Positions 33,725-44,853 of a stretch of 64,000 nt of DNA are shown here, piece by piece (position 1 is the stretch's first letter; every line of letters starts with the position of its first letter). Made by a program: the position numbers and the translations under genes. The notes below the pieces were generated by a model, which saw only the letters and a program-made list of their open reading frames with translations, had not been told where the DNA came from and did no database searches. The stretch is from positions 3,737,870-3,801,869 of the forward strand of contig NC_035164.2 in assembly GCF_001659605.2 (NCBI RefSeq). Direction: 5' to 3'. The DNA comes from Manihot esculenta. Lineage: Eukaryota > Streptophyta > Magnoliopsida > Malpighiales > Euphorbiaceae.

Positions 33725-35142
33725 TGTAATACCCGGCTAGACCCCGGTATCGGAATTCCTACCGTCCGGTGGAATCTCGGATGTCGGAGACCTCTAGAAG
33801 GGTAAAACCATGTTTTCTTAAAATGTTTTGATGTATCTTATGGTTTTTAATGAAAATAAATCCAAGTTTTGAGTGGAGAGGGCCTTGGAGACTTTGCCAG
33901 GTTCGGCCGCCGAAAGTCATGTTCGGCCGCCGAACGTGGGGAGGTTTTGGGAGCGCTTTAGGCCTCTGAAAGCCTTGTTTAAATCAGCCAAGGTTCGGCC
34001 GCCAAACCTCATGTTCGGCCGCCAAACTTGCATGCGTTGTGGGGGCACGTTAGGCCGCCGAAAGGTGGTAAGGACAGCCCTATAAAAGGACCCCATGGCC
34101 GAAACGGGCAAGCTTTTCTTCCCGTTTTCGGCCAAGGTGAGTTCTCCACCGCCCCTCCTCTGTTTTGAGCTTCTCCCTTCGAGTTTTCATGTTTTTCTTA
34201 TGAGTTTTCACCTTGTTTTGAAGATTTTCAAGTTTAAAGCAAGTTTTGGAGCTTTGAGGTTCAAGAACTCAAATCTCTCCCATCTCCAAGCTAGGGTCGT
34301 TTTCCTCTCGATCTACAAGAGGTAAGGGCCGATCTTGAGCTCACTACATGTTTTTAACAAGTTTTAAGTTGATTCTTGAAGTAGAAATGCATGTGTAGGG
34401 TTTTATGAGTTTTTGGGTTTATGTTGGGTTATGGACAATGTATGTTGGATTTGTATTGTTTGATGTGTTGTAGATGGGGTTTTAGTTGGTTTGAAGCCCC
34501 TAGGAGCTTGTGTGCTTGAGTATGTGTGTTGTAGAATAGGTTTATGCATGATTGAAAGTTTTGGAGGCAAATGTGCATAGAGGAGCCAAGTTTCTGCCCT
34601 TTGGCAGAAACCAGGTTCGGCAGCCGAAGGACTTTCGGCCGCCGAACATGGTTGGGGAGGCAAGCCTTTCGGCTGCCGAAGCCTGCCCCCGAAAAGAGAC
34701 TTTCGTCTCTGTCTGGGACTTTGGGCCGCTGAAGGTGCCGCCGAAAGTGCCATGTTCAGCCTTCCTTTGCATGATTGTTTTGAGGTGTTTTAGGGGGTTT
34801 TTGGGGGATGTTTTTAGAGTTATGTTCTAGTTTTTTGGTCCCTCATTTGAGTCCACCTGTATAGGTTCGGACCCGAGGAACCGAGGACCCCAGCAGTGAG
34901 TTAGCTGCATCAGTCTTTGTCAGAGCTAGCCAAGAGGTGAGTAGAATAAACCTTTACGATTTAAAAAAAATAAATTATAAAGTTTTGAGCATGTTCATGC
35001 ATCATGAATGCCATGCGATGAATTAGGTTGTTTGCATTAGAAATCACGAATATGTTGCATTGCATTTATGATGTTGATGTGGATTGGTTATTGGATGACC
35101 CTTTAGTCCTCATATGATATGATGATGATACGACATGGTATG
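33725..35142 (+). repeat. 3' LTR of element B, left part
   Basis: Begins TGTAATACCC directly after the polypurine tract and runs to gtatg at 35138-35142, where element E is inserted. It has a TATA box at 34081-34088 and motif arrays at 33900-34065 and 34615-34750. It lacks a 54-bp unit present in the 5' LTR. Confidence 0.9.
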
Positions 35143-37672
35143 TGTAACAGCCCGGAAACCGGTACCCTCTTTGTAACGGCCCAAACTGCTCGGCACTAGG
35201 ATCCAGATCGGCTTAAGGCCGCCGGGACCCGTAGTAAGCCTGCTATGAACTCTGTGTACCTGTTAAAATCCCATACATGATCCGACTGGACTATTACTTT
35301 TTAAAACTTGTCTTTAAAACTACCAGACTTAACCTTTTAAACACTGTACCATAGGTCCAATCATATGAACCAAATGCTCAGATATACTAATCTGAACTAG
35401 CCCTCTGGCTATCTATAATACACCAGTGATGCTTTACCAAGTAACCTCCATACCCTATGCGCTCTGCAGCATAGAACCCACTCTGTAAGGGTCAGCATAT
35501 CATAAGTTAACTTGGTTACCATAGAGTCACAGGAATCAAACCTGGTCTTCTCTCTGCACTGGTCTTGGGTCAAGGGAATTAAACCCTGTCTTCCCTCACA
35601 GTTATAATTCACTGGGTTTTCGAAACACAACATGTGTTAAGCCTGGTTTGACTCATTTCTCATCAAGAAACTGAAAACAGGATACATGCATATACAAGGG
35701 ATGAAATATACTATAGGCAAAGCACATACGCATCCATAAGCACCTTAACTGATCATCTATACATCGGTAACAAATATCTCTTTCATTTACATCATGTCCA
35801 TTACTCTATTACACAAGCAATACTGTAGCCAATACCCTGCTGCTTCTAACCTTCCCAGCTAACCCTGTACCTGCAAAACTGGGATTAAGGGAAAGGGATG
35901 AGCTTCTAAAGCCCAGTGAGTAGAAACACTGAAAACAGTTCATTCATACGCACTATATATGAAAATGCATCACAACACAAACATCTCAATATATCTTGGA
36001 TTAGACATGACCCCAAAACTCCCTCGACGGGCTATTGAAGTCGCCTTGGTCCAATCCCCACTAAGGTAGACATGACCCCAAAAATACCCTCTGTCAACAC
36101 TGGCCCCCCAAAGGAGCTACACAGGGCATTCCAACAAGTAATTGCCCAACTGACCTGACACAACGACAGGAGCCGAAGCTTAGGCTATTGGAGTCGCCTG
36201 GGTCCACCTAATCTCTGATCACATAATATGCAATGCAACAACTTCGTGATTCTAATGCAAATCACCCTACTATAAATCATAGCATCCATGATGCATGAAC
36301 TATGCTCATACAGTCTGTGTCTGTAGTTAAAAAAAACAAGATTAAGTTTCGTTCTACTCACCTCTGCTCTTCTAGCAGAAACTGAACTGACTCTGCAACC
36401 TCTAACTCTGATGACCTCCTCGAACTCTCGGGTCCAAACCTAGACAAATGGACTCGAATGAGGTGTCAAACATACTCTTAAACAACTCTACAACAACTCC
36501 CCAAAACCCCTCTACAAGCTCATAAACCAAACACATAAAGCATGCAAAAGAAGGCTGGGCAGGACACGTTCGGCGGCAGGTTCGGCGGCCGAATGTCCTC
36601 TCCAGAGACGAAACTCGCCTACTTTCGGCGGCCGAAGCCTTCGGGGGTAAGCTTCGGGGGCCAAACCATACTCCAGAGACGAAAGTCTCAACCTTCGGCG
36701 GCACCTTCGGCGGCCGAACCTCCCCTCCAGAGACGAAAGTCCAATCCTTCGGGGGCAGGTTGAGGCAGCCGAAACCACCTCCTCAACACGTTCGGCGGCC
36801 GAACCCTTCTTCGGCGGCCGAAGCTGGGTTCTCCAGTTAGGCAGAACCTCGCTCACTTCATGCTCAACTTCCCCCAAACCTCACTCAACATGCATCTCAA
36901 CACACATAACAAGCATATACTCAACTATATGCACAAAGGGGTCCAAAACTACCTAAACACCCCAACAAACAACACCCATAACACATAAACATACTCATGC
37001 ATAAAAACCCTCAACAACATCCTTTTACACCTCACCATGCAACTCTTCCCTTTTCCTCCATAAAACTTGCTGAAAACACGATAAAACATAAGGATCAACA
37101 CTTACCTCTTGGCTGGTGTGATCCTAGCTTCAAATCATGGAGAAACCAAGCTCCTCAAGCTTCAAGCTCCACAACTTCCTCTTTTTTTACTCAAAACCTT
37201 CAAAACCAAGTGAAAACTCATAAAAACTTTGAAAGCTTTGAAGCAACATCATAAAAACATCCAAGGAGACCCTAAACCCCACCTTGCCCACAAAGAGAGC
37301 TTCCAGCACCCTCCATGGCTAGTCAACGGGGCTTAAATAGGTGGCCAACCGCCCTTCCTTCGGCTGCCGAAACTGCATGCAAAACCATGCAACGTTCGGC
37401 GGCCTATCGTGAAGTTTCGGAAGCCGAACCTATAGCACTTTCGGCGGCCGAACATGACCTTCGGCGGCCGAACCTGCATTCTGCCTCCTTGGTCTTTTCT
37501 CTTCAAAACTCATTCCCTTGCCTTTCAAAACCGGAAAACACGTAAAACATAACCTTGCGAAAACCTTGTAAAACCTTTAGGTTACCCTTGCAATACCCCG
37601 CAAAACGACTCCGACATCCGAGATTCCACCTGACGGAAGGAAGTCCGATGCCTGAACGAGCCGGGTATTACA
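35143..37672 (-). repeat. 3' LTR of element E
   Basis: On the minus strand it begins TGTAATACCCGGCTCG and ends CCGGGCTGTTACA. The motif array appears as ttcggcggccgaa on the plus strand (36570-36830 and 37355-37470). The donor-like sites appear as ctactcacctct (36354-36365) and cacttacctc (37100-37109). A TATA-like tatttaag reads on the minus strand at 37332-37339. Confidence 0.92.
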
Positions 37673-38987
37673 ATCTACCCCCCTTATAACAACATTCGTC
37701 CTCGAATGTAAAAGCAAAACAAACAAACAAATAACAGGCAATAAAGCCTAACACTTCTCTTCAAAAAGAGAATTTCCGAAACTCTACTTTCCTGATATGA
37801 GTCCATACTCCAGAAGTAGGATCCTCATCTTTGTCTGAACTCCACAGCTTTCGCTGCGCTACTCTGATCCTTACTCTTTACCTTTCACTTTTCATCACTA
37901 AACTAATCTCTCTCACTCTTTCATTTTCACCAGAGACCCATCTGTAGGTTCGACACCAATCTGTAACAGCTAGTAGATCATCAACCTTACTCTAATCTAT
38001 AACACTCAAATCGTAAGGAATCATCCTTCGTTTCCCACAACAACACTGGAAACATTCCAGGGTGAAGTACTAAGTCAGATAAAACCTTATCTACCCCAAC
38101 TTTCCACTATCTCTTAGCTCTCTCTGCAGGTGCCATTCTGTAGAAAAAGGAAAGAAAGACTTGGTTCTGCGTCCAGATACCATTTTCACTCCCCTCTTCA
38201 CTTTCCTAACAGATGGTAAACCTGACAGTATACGAGCACTGGCACTGAGGCTGATTCCCTATCCTGACAAACGTACTCACACGAGTTAAAACAACCCTCT
38301 GATAACCTTTCCTGACGAATTGTGAGCCTGTAGGGCTGACATCAACTTCTAGGCACCTCTATACACTGTCCTTCTAAAGGACTACCACCGATCCATCCGA
38401 TACCCTGAACTCTCCTACCTTGTCGCTACTGACACAGGTAGTACTGCGAGTAACTAGCCAATCCGCCCTAGACTGACATCACACAGTCAAGTCTAGAACC
38501 ATAAGGTCAGCTGGATCGCATCTACTCACCACAACCTCTGAACTGAACTGACGGACTTTGCTGCAGATGGATCAGACACTTAGGTCCACTGACCCAAGAA
38601 ACACATTCTAAGCCCAGAAGTCATCAAACCCATCCGACCAACAGCTCACAATAACAAGGAAAGCGAAACACTGGGGTCCAACACAAACAGCATACACATC
38701 CGAATACTCACAAGCAAACGTACCTAACGTCGCCGTATTCGATATGTTAGCCTCCGATTATGTCAGGGTAAAGATCCAGGCTAAAGCTAATGGAACTTCT
38801 CTCGGGAATCTGCTGAAGAAAAGGCTCACCCTTTTCCTTGCCTCACTACCACCTACTCTCAGACTGGCTCTAACCTCTTTCTGAACTTATTCTTACTCTT
38901 CTGTATTCTTTTCTGCTCGATCTTACTTACTGTTAGCACATATAACCAACTGATATCCTACTATAGTTCACACAAACACATATCAGA
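37673..38987 (-). other. Non-coding interior of element E
   Basis: Contains the polypurine tract complement (37675-37685) and the hairpin cattcgtcctcgaatg (37693-37708). About 1.2 kb follows, in which I see no intact frame. Scattered short phrases recall pol-like sequence on the minus strand, but nothing that I can defend as a domain. Confidence 0.6.
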
Positions 38988-39566
38988 TCACTCAATCATG
39001 AGCATACCTGGCACAGAGGTGTCAGATGTGTCAGCCTCTCCTCCTTCTTGCCTATCAGCCTGAGCTGCTCTATCTGTATCTGCTCCCTGAGACTGAACCA
39101 CCTGGGGCACAAAAGGACACTCACGCATCACATGTCCCTCCTGTCCACACCTATAACATCCTGTCGTACCAACAAGACAAACGCCCTTATGCAATCTTCC
39201 ACACCTCAAACATTTTGCTCTGCCTCTACCAGAACTTGCACCAACATCATAACCTAGACTCTTGTTTTTCTTTGACCGTCTCAAGCCTCTAACCTTTGTC
39301 TTAAGAGTTCTCCCCCACATCACTCCTTTCGCGGTAGCGGTACTCCAAGTGGAGGGTTCATTCTCTCCTATCCTAGAGTCCTTGGTTTGAGCATCCTCTA
39401 AAACCTCTTCATTCAAATTCACCTGTATACCTACATCCTTTCTTTGCACATCTCCTCCTGTCTCTTTCCTGTTTCCTGCCATTCTTCCTAGATCTATTCC
39501 TTCTCTAAGATCCGCAAACAACTCTTCAGACGGATCTGATTCCACAAGGTAACCAGCATCACTCAT
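38988..39566 (-). CDS. Element E short Gag-like zinc-knuckle protein
   Basis: 192 residues from MSDAGYLVESDPSEEL. I chose this ATG because it occupies the place of the gag start in B and C; an in-frame ATG lies 45 bp upstream. A basic stretch (about residues 90-102, RRSKKNKS) precedes two zinc fingers, C119 to C130 (CLRCGRLHKGVC) and C137 to C150 (CYRCGQEGHVMREC), which match the double finger of B and C Gag. The Gag core domain and the proline/tyrosine-rich stretch are absent. The protein could bind the element RNA but seems unable to build a particle alone. The open frame and identical LTRs suggest a recent or selected coding sequence. Confidence 0.7.
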   Translation of the reverse strand: MSDAGYLVESDPSEELFADLREGIDLGRMAGNRKETGGDVQRKDVGIQVNLNEEVLEDAQTKDSRIGENEPSTWSTATAKGVMWGRTLKTKVRGLRRSKKNKSLGYDVGASSGRGRAKCLRCGRLHKGVCLVGTTGCYRCGQEGHVMRECPFVPQVVQSQGADTDRAAQADRQEGGEADTSDTSVPGMLMIE

Positions 39567-39866
39567 CTTAGCTCTCCTGAAGAACAACACACAAGAAACA
39601 ATCAGTAGCACACATAGAGTTCATATGAAAACACATGAACCTACAAAATGTATACATGCATACACAGTACTATATTTATGCACATGCATATATGCATGGC
39701 CTATCACATCATCCTCAAAACAAAACTTAACTTTCGTATCCTAGTGGACATGAGTTTACTTATTGTGCTTGCCTTCCTAGAACATCTAAACCAACCTCTT
39801 TCCGATGTGGGATATCTCTAATCCTTGCACACAAATGCTCAACACACCGTACTTAAGAGGCCCTAT

Positions 39867-39878
39867 GCTCTGATACCA
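39867..39878 (-). other. Primer-binding site of element E
   Basis: The plus strand shows gctctgatacca, the complement of tggtatcagagc, two bases from the 5' LTR at 39881. It confirms the minus orientation and initiator tRNA-Met priming. Confidence 0.9.
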
Positions 39879-39880
39879 AC

Positions 39881-42431
39881 TGTAACAGCCCGGAAACCGG
39901 TACCCTCTTTGTAACGGCCCAAACTGCTCGGCACTAGGATCCAGATCGGCTTAAGGCCGCCGGGACCCGTAGTAAGCCTGCTATGAACTCTGTGTACCTG
40001 TTAAAATCCCATACATGATCCGACTGGACTATTACTTTTTAAAACTTGTCTTTAAAACTACCAGACTTAACCTTTTAAACACTGTACCATAGGTCCAATC
40101 ATATGAACCAAATGCTCAGATATACTAATCTGAACTAGCCCTCTGGCTATCTATAATACACCAGTGATGCTTTACCAAGTAACCTCCATACCCTATGCGC
40201 TCTGCAGCATAGAACCCACTCTGTAAGGGTCAGCATATCATAAGTTAACTTGGTTACCATAGAGTCACAGGAATCAAACCTGGTCTTCTCTCTGCACTGG
40301 TCTTGGGTCAAGGGAATTAAACCCTGTCTTCCCTCACAGTTATAATTCACTGGGTTTTCGAAACACAACATGTGTTAAGCCTGGTTTGACTCATTTCTCA
40401 TCAAGAAACTGAAAACAGGATACATGCATATACAAGGGATGAAATATACTATAGGCAAAGCACATACGCATCCATAAGCACCTTAACTGATCATCTATAC
40501 ATCGGTAACAAATATCTCTTTCATTTACATCATGTCCATTACTCTATTACACAAGCAATACTGTAGCCAATACCCTGCTGCTTCTAACCTTCCCAGCTAA
40601 CCCTGTACCTGCAAAACTGGGATTAAGGGAAAGGGATGAGCTTCTAAAGCCCAGTGAGTAGAAACACTGAAAACAGTTCATTCATACGCACTATATATGA
40701 AAATGCATCACAACACAAACATCTCAATATATCTTGGATTAGACATGACCCCAAAACTCCCTCGACGGGCTATTGAAGTCGCCTTGGTCCAATCCCCACT
40801 AAGGTAGACATGACCCCAAAAATACCCTCTGTCAACACTGGCCCCCCAAAGGAGCTACACAGGGCATTCCAACAAGTAATTGCCCAACTGACCTGACACA
40901 ACGACAGGAGCCGAAGCTTAGGCTATTGGAGTCGCCTGGGTCCACCTAATCTCTGATCACATAATATGCAATGCAACAACTTCGTGATTCTAATGCAAAT
41001 CACCCTACTATAAATCATAGCATCCATGATGCATGAACTATGCTCATACAGTCTGTGTCTGTAGTTAAAAAAAACAAGATTAAGTTTCGTTCTACTCACC
41101 TCTGCTCTTCTAGCAGAAACTGAACTGACTCTGCAACCTCTAACTCTGATGACCTCCTCGAACTCTCGGGTCCAAACCTAGACAAATGGACTCGAATGAG
41201 GTGTCAAACATACTCTTAAACAACTCTACAACAACTCCCCAAAACCCCTCTACAAGCTCATAAACCAAACACATAAAGCATGCAAAAGAAGGCTGGGCAG
41301 GACACGTTCGGCGGCAGGTTCGGCGGCCGAATGTCCTCTCCAGAGACGAAACTCGCCTACTTTCGGCGGCCGAATCTCCTCTTTCGGCGGCCGAAGCCTT
41401 CGGGGGTAAGCTTCGGGGGCCAAACCATACTCCAGAGACGAAAGTCTCAACCTTCGGCGGCACCTTCGGCGGCCGAACCTCCCCTCCAGAGACGAAAGTC
41501 CAATCCTTCGGGGGCAGGTTGAGGCAGCCGAAACCACCTCCTCAACACGTTCGGCGGCCGAACCCTTCTTCGGCGGCCGAAGCTGGGTTCTCCAGTTAGG
41601 CAGAACCTCGCTCACTTCATGCTCAACTTCCCCCAAACCTCACTCAACATGCATCTCAACACACATAACAAGCATATACTCAACTATATGCACAAAGGGG
41701 TCCAAAACTACCTAAACACCCCAACAAACAACACCCATAACACATAAACATACTCATGCATAAAAACCCTCAACAACATCCTTTTACACCTCACCATGCA
41801 ACTCTTCCCTTTTCCTCCATAAAACTTGCTGAAAACACGATAAAACATAAGGATCAACACTTACCTCTTGGCTGGTGTGATCCTAGCTTCAAATCATGGA
41901 GAAACCAAGCTCCTCAAGCTTCAAGCTCCACAACTTCCTCTTTTTTTACTCAAAACCTTCAAAACCAAGTGAAAACTCATAAAAACTTTGAAAGCTTTGA
42001 AGCAACATCATAAAAACATCCAAGGAGACCCTAAACCCCACCTTGCCCACAAAGAGAGCTTCCAGCACCCTCCATGGCTAGTCAACGGGGCTTAAATAGG
42101 TGGCCAACCGCCCTTCCTTCGGCTGCCGAAACTGCATGCAAAACCATGCAACGTTCGGCGGCCTATCGTGAAGTTTCGGAAGCCGAACCTATAGCACTTT
42201 CGGCGGCCGAACATGACCTTCGGCGGCCGAACCTGCATTCTGCCTCCTTGGTCTTTTCTCTTCAAAACTCATTCCCTTGCCTTTCAAAACCGGAAAACAC
42301 GTAAAACATAACCTTGCGAAAACCTTGTAAAACCTTTAGGTTACCCTTGCAATACCCCGCAAAACGACTCCGACATCCGAGATTCCACCTGACGGAAGGA
42401 AGTCCGATGCCTGAACGAGCCGGGTATTACA
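39881..42431 (-). repeat. 5' LTR of element E
   Basis: 2551 bp. It is the same sequence as 35143-37672 by eye, except for an extra 21 bp near 41370 that adds one more copy of the ttcggcggccga motif. The TATA-like box is at 42091-42098 on the minus strand. Confidence 0.92.
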
Positions 42432-42436
42432 GTATG

Positions 42437-43188
42437 GTATGGAAGTCCAGGTTGTACCCATTCTACGTCCCTGGCACATTGGAATGTTATGATATGTTAT
42501 GTTAAGAGAAAGACCGGTTGTACCCATTCTACGTCCCGGCACTTTGGAAGGTAGAGGACTATTGGTGACAATACCATCCGAGATGTGATTTGTTGTGATG
42601 TGTTGCATTACATGATGACATGAGATTTTAAATGTTGTTTTCTATTATTCTGCTCACTGGGCTCTAGTAGCTCACCCCTTTTCCCTAATCCCCCAGGATT
42701 GCAGGTACGGGCTAGACAGAGAAGTCAAGAAGAGTAAAGTCATATGTTTGTAATAGATAGAAAGTGGACATGATAAATTGTATAATGATGTAAAGTTTGA
42801 ATAGTCATGTTATGTATAATGATATTGAGGATTAGAAGTTGTGCTTGACCCTATGGATGTTGTTATCCCTTTTATTACATGATCTTAGATGTTTGATGAT
42901 GTAGATGTAAACCAACTCAACACATGTTATGCCACCCATTGGGGGCATTGATGAGATCCCACAGAGGGGTCAAGTTTATGATTATGACTATGTTCAGTGC
43001 ATGCACAGGTTGAGTTTGGTGTATGATAGAATGTATGAAAGAAAAGTTTTAATTTTTATGTATGTTGTTGATCATGTATGGGATTAATCAGGTTTACAGG
43101 TTGCATGTCAGGCTTGCTACGGGTCCCGGCGGCCTTAAGCCGATCTGGATCCTAGCGCCGGTAGCGGTCCGATTTTCGGGTCGTTACA
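42437..43188 (+). repeat. 3' LTR of element B, right part
   Basis: Continues the B LTR after E and ends GGGTCGTTACA. It holds two copies of the ggttgtacccattctacg minisatellite where the 5' LTR has three, a 46-bp loss. Confidence 0.9.
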
Positions 43189-43193
43189 TAAAA

Positions 43194-43984
43194 TATTTGT
43201 GTTGTGACGCATTCCATGAAAGCATATGATTTATTATTATTTTCCATGTTCTGCTCACTGGGCTTTTTTTTGCTCACCCCTCTCCGCTAACCCCAGGTAT
43301 GCAGGTCAAAGGTAGTCTAGGAAGATGTCAAGGGTAAAGATTATGGTTTTGTAATAGATTAGTAGTGGACATGTAATGTAAATTGATAAAATGTATTGCA
43401 AGATAATGTAATGTAAATTGATAAAATGTATTGCAAGATAATGTAATGTAAATTGATAAAATGTATTGCAAGATAATGTAATGTAATGTAACGTAAAGTA
43501 GAGTTATGTTTATGGATTAGTATTGTGCTTGGCCCTAAGGCTTGGTTAGTCCCCTTTTAGTACATGATGTATGTTATGTTTCAATGTTGAGTTGAGTTTG
43601 AACTAAACTGGTGGCATGTGTTGTTTATCACACTAGAGTATTTGATGAAGACTCTAGTGGAGGTCTTATGCTTATGGTTTTGATACATGCACAAGTTAGG
43701 CTTTGGTTCATCGGATGTGATCCAAGCTTGATGTATGTAATGTTGATCCAGCTAGAGCATTTGTTGAGGGCTCTAGTATGGGGTTCTTTTATGTTTACAG
43801 TTATGTAGCATTCACGTCAAGCTTGGTATATACATCAGATGTTTAAGTTTTTATGTTAATGTTTTGATCATGTATAGGATTTGACCAGGTGATAAAAGGT
43901 ATGTTAGGCTTGCTATGGATCCCGGCAGCCTTAAGCCGATCTGGATCCTAGTGCCGGTAGCGGTCCGATTTCCGGGTCGTTACA
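43194..43984 (+). repeat. Solo LTR A, right part
   Basis: Contains a three-copy 35-bp tandem repeat (43373-43477, unit starting gtaatgtaaattgat) and ends in the conserved terminal block ggatcctagtgccggtag to GGGTCGTTACA. Its end is followed by the duplicated acaga. Confidence 0.85.
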
Positions 43985-44853
43985 ACAGAAGTCAGTCGAA
44001 TGAACTCGACCTACTCGGTAAGGCTCAACTGGGGCAGGTCGTTGCAACCCAATGAGACATCTTTCCAGTCGAGTTCTACCCCCCATGACAAACCGGAGTC
44101 TTTCTTCAACTCCACCACTACAAAGCCCTCTACCTAGCCCTTTATGGAGTCCTTATAGCCCGTGAAAATGGACAATCCACCACGGAGGGCAAAGTAGTAG
44201 AAGCACTGACTTGCCCGGACGAGACGGAAAAAGGTCACAAACAGACGCGCTGTAGGCGTGAACCCCCAGCTCAGACAGATGGACTCGAAAGAACAAATAA
44301 ACAAAATGGAGTTGGGAGACAACATCCGGGGGGTTATCCCGAAGTACTGGAAGACCTCGGTGAAGAAAGGAGTAAAAGGAAAAGTTAGACCGTAGTCTCG
44401 CTGTTTAACGAAAAAGACTAAGCTAAGATCTTTCTGGGGATCTATCAAACCGGAAGGAGGAGGATCGGGAAGAATGATCCTCTCATTCCGGTAAAGAGCT
44501 CGAATATGGTAGAGGGGGGGTGTCCAAATATTTTCGAGAAAAGAAGTTCGTCAGAGTAGAAGGGGTGATACAAGACTCTAGGTTAAAGACTTCAGGAAGC
44601 TTTGGGCCTTCCATGGTGAAAAGAGAAGCGTACCTTGAAAAAAAAGAGGGTGGGGAGACGAAGACGGCGGTGCGCACAAAGAACAAGGGGAAGTAAGAGT
44701 TTGGAGAAGACAGAGAGAATTCGAAATTCGAAATGACAATAAGGTGAAAAGGTGTTTCGATAAAACTGTCCTTGGGCGGCGCGGTCATTATAACTCTCGA
44801 TATTTACTCCCTCATCATTCGTACACTAACTAATGAGAAGGTAAAGGGGCAAT

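Larger units (their letters stand above)
35143..42431 (-). mobile_element. Element E: non-autonomous Tekay-like LTR retrotransposon
   Basis: 7289 bp, in reverse orientation inside the 3' LTR of B, flanked by gtatg (35138-35142 and 42432-42436). The LTRs are 2530 bp (left, 3') and 2551 bp (right, 5') and look identical apart from one 21-bp indel. The 2.2-kb interior has a primer-binding site (39867-39878), one short Gag-like ORF (38988-39566), a conserved hairpin (37693-37708) and a polypurine tract (37675-37685). There is no protease, RT or integrase. It must have been moved recently by proteins from a related element. Confidence 0.92.
14114..43188 (+). mobile_element. Element B: full-length Tekay-like chromovirus, inactivated
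   Basis: Has a 5' LTR (14114-16382), primer-binding site (16386), gag-pol in two parts (16644-19004 and 30988-33616), polypurine tract (33712-33724) and 3' LTR in two parts (33725-35142 and 42437-43188). It is flanked by tgaaa (14109-14113) and taaaa (43189-43193), a target duplication with one change. Without C and E it is about 9.8 kb. Coding is broken by a TAG at 18051, insertion of C, a TAG at 32517 and a single-base deletion near 33205. Confidence 0.88.
12444..43984 (+). mobile_element. Element A: Tekay-like solo LTR, itself interrupted
   Basis: Begins TGTAATACCCGGCTAG at 12444 and ends GGGTCGTTACA at 43984, flanked by acaga (12439-12443 and 43985-43989). Its own sequence is 12444-14113 plus 43194-43984, about 2.46 kb. 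No primer-binding site, coding region or second LTR belongs to it, so it is a solo LTR left by recombination between the two LTRs of a full element. Element B lies in its 3' half. Confidence 0.88.
12026..44614 (-). pseudogene. Antisense ORF of the Tat element, split by insertion A
   Basis: A minus-strand gene between integrase and the 3' LTR. It probably starts at 44614 (MEGPKLPEVFNLES). A frameshift near 44460 leads into a segment at 44134-44448 with VFQYFGITPRMLSPNSI and CFYYFALRGG, resembling the plant domain annotated as putative gypsy-type transposon (PF04195, named from memory). The nested block 12444-43989 interrupts it. The remainder, 12026-12443, reads SVEKKYDVEKCMFASNLRDI. It has a probable intron at 12286-12373 (GT donor, TGCAG acceptor) and ends in a proline- and serine-rich tail. 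Such antisense ORFs are known in Tat elements and their role is unclear. Confidence 0.65.

Noticed and set aside
39026..39292. Plus-strand open frames of 88 and 69 residues in E
   Set aside because: They are shadows of the minus-strand zinc-knuckle frame at 38988-39566.
35143..42431. E as a segmental duplication (35143-37672 equals 39881-42431)
   Set aside because: The two copies are bounded by a primer-binding site and a polypurine tract, and gtatg flanks the pair, so they are LTRs.
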